Made by a program: the position numbers and the translations under genes. A stretch of 64,000 nt of DNA from Ligula intestinalis (Eukaryota > Platyhelminthes > Cestoda > Diphyllobothriidea > Diphyllobothriidae), in the NCBI GenBank assembly GCA_036362985.1, contig JAYGXS010000002.1, positions 90,121,265-90,185,264 of the forward strand. Direction: 5' to 3'. The first letter of the stretch is position 1; every line of letters begins with the position of its first letter. The notes under the pieces are model-generated. The model worked only from the letters and a program-made list of their open reading frames with translations, was not told where the DNA came from and searched no databases. Shown one piece after another: positions 26,401 to 35,400 of the stretch.

Positions 26401-29400
26401 CCTTGTCAAGTAGTGATAGGGCTTGACGACCGGAAACCTTTCCGATCTGCGGATCATCACTAGGGTGTGGTGGCTGCTCCATCGAATAAGTCACCATTAG
26501 TTTATTAAAATGACCTTCCGCCTCCTGCCCTCCAATTTCAATCGGCAGTTCGATACCGTCCTTGTGTTCATGCGGCATAAAGATCCCTTGCATCTGCTTC
26601 TGAACTACTTTGCACGCCTACATTTTTGTCTCTTCCTTAGGTCAGGCTTACGGCACCTACTAACGCTTCGTCAGCTGATCTCGGCACCCACCGACCACAC
26701 TACCTCTGGACGGAGTACGACAACTGCGCGACCGCTGACGGAGACACGGAACCCGCGTGCAGCTCCCTTCTCATCACTGTAGAGGACTGGGTTCTCCGAC
26801 ACTTCACGCAGAATGAGGGCTTCGAGAAGGGTATGTGAGTATGTATGCAGTATATTGCGCACTTAAGCTGAATATACCAATAAGGATTTAAAAAATCGTA
26901 AAAATGCCACTTATGTGCCATAACTTTCAAAAGGTCGAACTCATAGACTGACTACGGTAGTTGTGCTCGAATAACGCATCTTTTCTTTGATGTGTTGTTC
27001 ATATTATAGAATAAGTGCGAACATGGGCTTCACCTCACTGTCTTGCTCGTCCGTCCGTATTTCCTTGGAACTTCAGGTCTGTAGGTCATCCAGACTTTCT
27101 CATAGTACCGGGCAATTATCAGGCAATAGCCTCTTGAGGTGGGATATTTCTGACAGATGATAGCTAATAAGCCGCCAACGACCATTTCAGTGTTCTTCAT
27201 TTCCATCAGTAGCATTTGTCAATTATTTATTTTTGAGTTTGGTGAAAAGCTTTCGTATCATACGAAGTATCCACACCTGTACCCATTGACAAACATATTT
27301 TGGTTTCGGGTTTTGCTTACAATTTTCAGACATGTCTTCTTTGGGTTATTCAGTAAAGGGTGATATCAGAGAGGGCGTTGTTAAATTGCAAGCTGCTCCC
27401 TACCGGAAATGTGCCGCGTTTATCTTCTGTTATTTGGGAAATCAATCGAAGCAATGCAGAGAACCGGGAGACGTTGTTGGAGGTATTGGACCGGGAACTT
27501 TACAAATCTGGCATTTCGCCTTTGCAGGCCAACTGAAGTCGCTTTTCGTCGCACGTCGCCTCAAGCCGTTTGGTTACACCATCGCACCCCAAGTCCGGTG
27601 GCATATATGCAAATATCGGGCCTACGTCGAGTGATAATTTCAGCTTTAACAGTTTGCGAAAACTAAATTCTCTAAGAAGGATTTTATAATTTCGGGCCTC
27701 GTAGGCAACACTTGGCTGAAGGGGAACTTGGGCGTATGCCTTTTGGGGTAGTCCATATAGTATAACCAGAACTATGCCTGTTGATTTTGTCTGTCGTCGT
27801 GTTTTGCGGTTGAGGTACTTTAGCCGTCCGGTTAACTAGCCGATTATTCAGCGGCCTGCGATGGAGACGATCGTCTGTAGACTGCTGAGAGTTTGTCTTC
27901 GCAATGGCCACATCGGAAGCAGTCAGCCGTCTACTCAATTGCAGCGAAGCGGAAGACAAAATTGCTGAATTGCAATATGTTCGACGGGTANNNNNNNNNN
28001 TGCAACGGCTGGAGTCGCTGGTTTTCCGACACCACAGGCCGAAACTGTGGGCTCGGTATGTGGACGACACCTTCGTCGTAATTGAGCGGGATCAGGTGCT
28101 GACATTCAAGGAACGTCTAAACGCCGTCTTCCCGGACATTCAATTTACGATGGAGGCAGAAGAAAACAACCAACTGGCCTTCCTGGATGTCCTCATTTGC
28201 CGCAAAGACGATGGTGGCCTGAAGACTAAAGTGTTCAGGAAAGCAACCAACACTATGCAAGTCCTGAACTACAACAGCAACCACCCAATCGGTCACAAAC
28301 GCAGCTGCGTAAGAGCGCTATTCCGGCGCGTCGAGACGCATTGCAGCGAAGCGGAAGACAAAATTGCTGAATTGCAATATGTTCGACGGGTACTGAGAGC
28401 GAATGGTTACCCGCACAATTTTGTCAACCAGTGCATGCGCAAACGAGAGAAGAAGCCAAGTCCAGCTGGCCTTAACGTTTGGCGAGCTCTTCCGTACGTG
28501 AAGAATGTATCGGAAGCAGTCAGCCGTCTACTCACTCCACTTGGAGTTGGAGTTGCACACAGGCTGGAAGCAACCATCAGGCGCCGGGTCATGAGGCCGA
28601 AAGACCCACTGCCACGGCAGGAAACGGCTGGAGTCGTTTACCGAATCTGGTGTAGTTGTGGACAAAGCAACTACGTCGGAGAAACTGGGAGATTACTCCG
28701 GACGCGAATGGCCGAGCATGCAGCGGCGGTGAGGAAGAAAGACGCCAACTCCCAGGTTGCAGCTCACTCAACGGGACTCGACCATATTTTCAAGTTTGCC
28801 GAGGCCGAAATCCTCGCAAGAGGGGACAACCGCGTGAGCCGCGAGCTGCTCGAGTCATGGTTTTCAGGCCTTCAGTCCATCAACAAGCGCAACGATTTGG
28901 CGTTCCCCTACGGTGTACTGAGACATTTCCTGAGCAAGAGAATCAGTCACGTGGGAAGGACTGGGTGCAACAACAACTCCGACGACAGCGGGCATAATTG
29001 TCGCGCAATTACCAAACCCGCAACCGACGCGGACAAGAACGCTGTGGCAATTAATGACCAATCACCGCACCAATTAAGACCTCAAGCGGTGACTACAAGA
29101 ACTGACAATTATAGTACGCATGCGGGTGACCGCTGTGAACTATAAATACCGTGCAATCTGTGCATGTATCACCCCTTATCTGCGCGTGTCTCAGACCTGT
29201 TTACGATTACCTATGACTAAGGATTCCCGACGGATCCGAAACGTCAGGCAAATAAAACTCTTGTTCCAGTGATCGCATCTTCGTCTTCTGCAGCCTGAAT
29301 CTCAGACGTTCCACAAGAAACACCTACTGGGCCGACTACGAGGTCTGAAGTAAGTCGTCGGTTGGCAACCTTCCAAGCCACGGCCTTTAGTGCATCGTAG

Positions 29401-32400
29401 GTAGTCTCCGGTGTGGACCACACATGTAGCAGAGGAGTCATATGGAGAAGGAACAGATGAACACCATTCACGCTTAGATGACAACTCTGGAGGAAGATCA
29501 CGAAGTAGACTTCGCAGATAAGGGCGCAAGCCGGCCGTGAAGTGCACCGCTTACAGAAATTACGTAAACACACATATTTATATGCTCTTTTGCTGCTATG
29601 CGTTACGCTTTCGCGACCAGATGGCGCAGCCTGGCTTCTAATGAAGGACGCACACGGTCGATCATGGAGCGTGACTCCAGCTCCGGTCAGGGACATATGA
29701 ACCCCCTCTCACGTTTTTAAACTACAAAAAGGATCTATTTTTTCCCTCTGCATAGTTTCTGAGGTCGTACTCCTCTTCGAAGAGGTTCTCTGCTGAGCTC
29801 TGTAGTTCCTTCTTCCTCCAAAATCTCGTCATAGTTTGTTAGTTCTTGTAGGTTTTTTGCAATTTTTATTCCATAACTGTAGCCTTAAATGTATGTGATC
29901 AATGAACTTTGATAAGCAGACTCACAATAAGGAGGTGCTTTCTGCATACGAACGATGGGCCGCCAGCAAAAAGTGCTGCAGATCCGGGCTCCATTCACGG
30001 CACTGGCAAATTTTATTAAATCCCAGTGAGCAATCGGGCGTCGTGTATCGCATACCGTGTCTAAATTGTCCCCGAAACTACACAGGACACACAGGATGTA
30101 TGCGTGGTTCGCGCATACACGAACATAAGCTGGCGGTCCAATGGGGTGACGCATTATCGCAGGTGGCAACCCATACCTACGAGACCGGTCACGAGTTTAA
30201 TTTCGCAGCTGCGAGGGTAATCGTGCAAGCCGGCAACAAAACAGGCTGCGAATTGCTTGAAGCCTGGGCCTCGGATGAGAACTCTGTCAATCGATTCATC
30301 GATCTGGCGCCCGCATACATCGCGCTGCGCAGACATCTCCAGACTGATGGCACTGGTGGTTGACTGCCTCCCCTCTCTCCCCCTCCATAACGGTTGATTG
30401 GCCCCTGCGTCCTATAACTGTTGCTCCTCTTTTGTTTACGCCTTCTATCTCTGATGATGGATTCCAGAAAGATCCAGAAAGCTCAGACAAGTAAAAGTAT
30501 GATTCCGGTGACCGCAATGCCTTCTACTTCTCTCTCTACACACATACCTGGATATGCGAACATTTGCCTCAATTCATAATTTTATTAGTCATATGCGAGT
30601 CAAGCATGTCGTCATCTCGAACGACAGGCATCCCGAGCCAAACCTATTCTCTCCACATCTAGATAATGGTAGGAGCAGGTATATTTAGTATCTGGCAGAT
30701 AATATTGCCGGCAAAGACAAGGGAAACTAAAATGGCCATTTCTGGATTATTAGACGTAGTCAGCCAGTCATAACCACACCCAAGCGGTGCACCCTGCGAG
30801 CCTCGGACTCGTGGCATTTGATCAGAGTCTAACGCTCTAACCATTGACTCACGAACTTGTTGTTTTGCCGGTTTAGGTTGGGAGGCATTGAGAGTCGTTG
30901 ATGAACGTTCATCGGCCGCTAACGGAGCCCACTTGCCCTGTTCTGCCATAGGCCTCGTTTCTCGGACCCTGACAGCAGCTAGTAGCAGTCTGGATATAAC
31001 TGACTGACGACGACTCATAAGCCAGAAATGGCCATTCTAGTCTCCCTTATCTTTTCCGCCAATATTATCTGCCTACATTACCAGCTGCTACGGCTGTCAG
31101 GGCTTCTGTCGAGACGCTAGACAGAGAGAGAAAGATCAATTCTGTTAGCGGTCGGGCGAGCGTTCATCAATGCGTGACAGTGATTTTTATTTTTCGAAAG
31201 AAATTTCAATGACAGTAATTGCATAGCTATGGTCCAATTATTTCGGGTAATTCAGCAGAATGCATTCAAGTTACTACGGCGACAGTTTCTCGAGAGCAGT
31301 GGAAAACTACAACAACGAAAAAAAACTCTTAATAGAACCAAACCTGCAAGAAAACCTGCCTTAAAGAATTGGCGGCACGGAGAACCATAGTAAGAAGTTG
31401 ATCTAGTAGTTCCAGGTCACATGGCGCCACAACATACTAAAACTTCCTCTAGAGTTTATGGTAGTTAAGAGCAGAAGAAAATATAGGCTGAAAAACCCTG
31501 CTACGGCTGCTGTCTGGGTTTAAGAAATGAGACCCAGTGCAGGACAGAGCGGAACAAGTGAGTCCCGTTAGCGTTCGGTGAGCATTCGTCGACGAATCTT
31601 TAGTATACCTATCTTTCTCCTGTTGAAGGTCTCCATTCAGAGTCTCGTGTGTTCGCAACCTTCTTTGGCCTCTTCTTTTACGACCTTCTCTTCGGGCAAT
31701 CACCGGATGATGTCTTCTACTCCATGCGCCAGACTGCACCGCTTGATCTCTTCACGGATGACTTCTACGTTACTCGTCAGTCGGAAGTTGAAACGCGTTT
31801 AGAGCTGATTGCTAGGGCCGAGCGCAAGACCAACGGTCAGCTGATCGTCCCTCCGCCTCCATCATCATCGCCAACCCGATCGATCAGAGAGGGCGACTTG
31901 GAGGCGCTGGTATGCACTGACTTCGATCGGTGTGGATTGCGTTTGCATGCAATCTATTGTCCCTTCATACTCTTAACTTCTCTTCATTGTACGATTTTTG
32001 CGATCTGTTCAGGCTTGTGGTTTAAGACAACATGGAAGCCGACGTACACTTGTCGTCACTCGCGGCAGGCAACCAGCACTGCAAAAAACGTTCGCCTACC
32101 GATTGGCTGTGTGGGTCGACGATGGACACGTCATTTGGCCATACGTGAAATTCTAACACCTAAAGAGATACGGATGTTATCTGAATGCCCAACGAAGGAA
32201 TGAGATGCTAGTTTATGCTTTAAATATCGTAACCTGTTATAGCCGACCATTTTCATTTTGGTAAACGGATCTCAACGCGCTCTCTACCAATGGCTATATT
32301 GCCCTTGTCCTTTATCCTGACCCTCTGTTAAGGGTTAAAATTAAGAGGAACTAGACACAGACCACTTTATTGACTGGCACTTTGTGTTTTGCACAAATAT

Positions 32401-35400
32401 TGTTACTTTTGCGTTAGTTAATTGATCAATAACCGTCCTGGACCAAATATTCCGAAGAGTATTGCCGAGAGACAAGGTGGAAATAAGTGGTAATTTCCGA
32501 CTCTTTGGTGGAATGGACTATCCGACTCGCTCATTAACGTGAACGTGGTTGGGTCAGTCAACAACGGATGATTAACTTACTGAGCCGAAACGATAACAGC
32601 ATTATCATGTCGATTGGTGAGCGATTGTTGTTGCTATTACTGATAAAAACCATGTTGGTGGCTCAGATCATAACACTATGTGATCGATTTCACTAAAATA
32701 ATGCTGTTGTGCCTCTGGGTGTCAAACAAACCTTTCAGGCTACTCGCTAATGCCGGCTACTAACCTTCGCACTGTTGAATGCTGCCAAATGTCGCATCCG
32801 TCCACTGATTGGCGCACGCCCCTGGTGAAGGTTCTCGCACAAGAGGCCAGCCAATCGGGACGTGTCAGATAAGAGAAGCCGGTATGGCACGCTCAGCATG
32901 TTTGCGGGGTGGCTTACAAAAATGCTATTCAATACTCTTCTGCCTGTTGTGCTAGAGGACGACATGACACCGTATGATCGTTTCTATTTAATATCCGACA
33001 GTGGTTAATCCGTGACAGTAGTTGCACAGATCTCGAGCCACATCAATCACTGCACCCAGTCTCATCACCAGACAGTTTGGCCCGCACCTGCAGCGAGTAT
33101 GGGAGCGAGAGCAGGAGAGATGCGGTCAGACCGCTTCAATTTCAGCTCTTCACTACCTCATTCTAAGACAAACACAATTTAAAGCTATCACAAAATGCTA
33201 GCATTCGTGACTTGGAACGTTTCCAACTGACGAGATAACTGGATCCTATTCAAGAATGCGAGCCGGGCTGCGATATACCTGTTTTTTTAATATTCAATCC
33301 CTTGTGAAACCTACCTTGTATGAAGTTAAAGATCATCTAGTATATGTTAAATGTAAGCATGGCACCAGCCTATCCAGTCACTGTGTCCACGTCGACCTTC
33401 GATGGTTTTGGCAGTGGAGCGCACCCAGGTGTTGAGAGATGAAGGTTCTTTAGGTCTGCCTCAATCGGGACACATTTATGCGCGTCACCCCTGTGCACGC
33501 TTCGGGGGTCTGTGTGGTGGTCTTTTGCGTCGACGATGACCAGGCTAGGTATATTCAGCGGCGAGCGCTTTTACTAGTCTCGAATTCTTTATGACTATGC
33601 AAATATAGCTTTCTGCGTTGGCCCGGTTTTGGCCAGAAATGTCTGTGCTGTCCGTACTGGGTACACCTTCCCTCCTCTCTACACTCTTCGTTAGTCTTCC
33701 CAATTCAGACGCTGACTGTTACTACCGATAAAGACGATCGAAGTTTGACCGGGCGCCTCTTCTTCCTGGGCTAATCGCAGGGCTCACATTACGCTTTACG
33801 GTCAGGCAAGATCAGTAAAAGCTTGTCTTACATGACACCAAAAATCGTTAACTTGCAGTCAAAACAACCTCGTGTCTTTTTCTGCCCAACTCCACCATTT
33901 TTTATTTTCTTTTTAGACTATGGACCCAGTTTCGCATCTGCTCACTTCTGTCTGGGAAGAGCATCACGGAGAGCGCTGCATTGGCGTGAGCTGGGATCTG
34001 TTTTCTAGCGCTAGCGATGTTGTGGTGAGCTTTTCAACAACTGTCTCATCCTTTTTGCGTGTTAAGCGAGTTCCTGTCTGCCAGCCTCTATGGCTTACAG
34101 TATGCTCATCTTCGTGGTCAGTTTGTGCTGATGTGGAGGATAAAACTAACACTTTCCTACCGACGTCCGGACGGCGGACCTCTCTAACGAAATTCCAGTC
34201 GATAGCGCCTCATGCGTTCCAATCTTACTCAATATGCAAATGCTATTTCCGTTCTATGCTGCACCCTAGCACCTTGATCACAATGCAAAGGGATGGCCAC
34301 TATCACAAAGGCCGCCTCCTTCCTGGTTTTCATCCTCTGGACATAAGCTATCGCTGGGGAGGTTGCCAACTGACAGGATAATTCGGACCGCACTGTCGGC
34401 CACTTGTAGCCGGCTGGCGGACTGAGAGTTGTGCTGTTATAATGTGGCGTTTACGGCGTTCCTGCTCCGTGGGATCCGAGTTAGGTGTGGTGGCACACCT
34501 AGGGACGATTTCGACCGCGCCAGTCACCTGGTGACTACCTCTTGACTTCGCGGCTTCTCCTTATCGCTTGCCTGTGGTGTTAGTGTGTGTGTTAGCCTGC
34601 GTCCTCTCAGTGTTTGTATGTGTTGGGGCGCCGGTGCGCACTGGAAAATTCAGCTGTTCAATCTCCTGCGAAATTAATTTCTGTTCGCGATATATATATC
34701 AGTATATTTAAGATCTATAGGCGTAGTCAAGAGGTCCTCCATGACTTGGCCATGACACCGGGCCAGATGGACGAGGAAAGTGTGGTAGGTGTAGCGCTAA
34801 TCTACTCCACGCGTAATTCAACACGCTTGCCGATGATCTCCCGACATCTCCAAGGGTCACTCGCTGTACTCTGGCGCAGCTACGCAGTGGCTACTGTATG
34901 CTCCTTCGCCAGTACCAGCACCGGCTCGACCCATCAATACCCGACTGCTGTCCCGACTGCGGCGTCTCGCCGCATGACTGCCGTCATCTGTTCGCCTGCA
35001 GTTCTCGGCCAGGCACCCACCTCACTCCCGCGGACCTGTGGCTCAAGCCGGTCGAGGTCGCGGCTTTTCTCCGTCTCCCAACTACTCCCAGTTTGGATTC
35101 CGGCGGGGATTCCTGATCCAACTATGGGCTACGACACACACACACGATCACTTGGTGGACATAGTCGAAACTCAACAGTGGAACTATGATGAGATGTAAA
35201 TGGTTCCTTTCGTCCTGAAAATTTGGAGTTTGATGCGAACTGGGACATCTTTCTTGAATGCATACAAACCCTCTGCATTTATCTTCACCATGGCTGTTTA
35301 ACAAGACTCACTGTCCTGGTTTTCATTTGCTTGCTGATAATAAGTACACGTGCAGATTTTTTCAGCGAAAACGTACGAGTTAAGTGCAAGCGATTTAGGC

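Larger units (their letters stand above)
27904..29300 (+). mobile_element. Penelope-like element, family 1 (RT C-terminus, GIY-YIG, 3' end)
   Basis: A 5'-incomplete PLE in FAN1 intron 8. Read 5' to 3' it has the end of the reverse transcriptase with the catalytic YVDD motif (28057-28068), a thumb region, a GIY-YIG endonuclease, a hydrophilic tail, and a non-coding 3' end with a decayed hammerhead-like core. Its 5' edge is obscured by a 10-N gap and a shuffled piece of the same element just before it. Penelope-like elements prime reverse transcription at chromosome nicks or ends. Confidence 0.85.
29896..30525 (+). mobile_element. Penelope-like element, family 2, 3' half
   Basis: Contains a GIY-YIG domain and a 3' non-coding end with an intact-looking hammerhead-like core. 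The protein and the 3' end differ from the neighbouring family 1 copy: NCPRNYT replaces SCGQSNYV, and GAAAGCTCAGAC replaces GAAACGTCAGGC. It matches the minus-strand copy at 43990-45083. The RT part is missing. Confidence 0.8.

Noticed and set aside
27684..28070. Minus-strand 128-codon frame crossing the N gap
   Set aside because: It is antisense to the Penelope-like element and runs through unresolved bases, so it is not credible as a gene.
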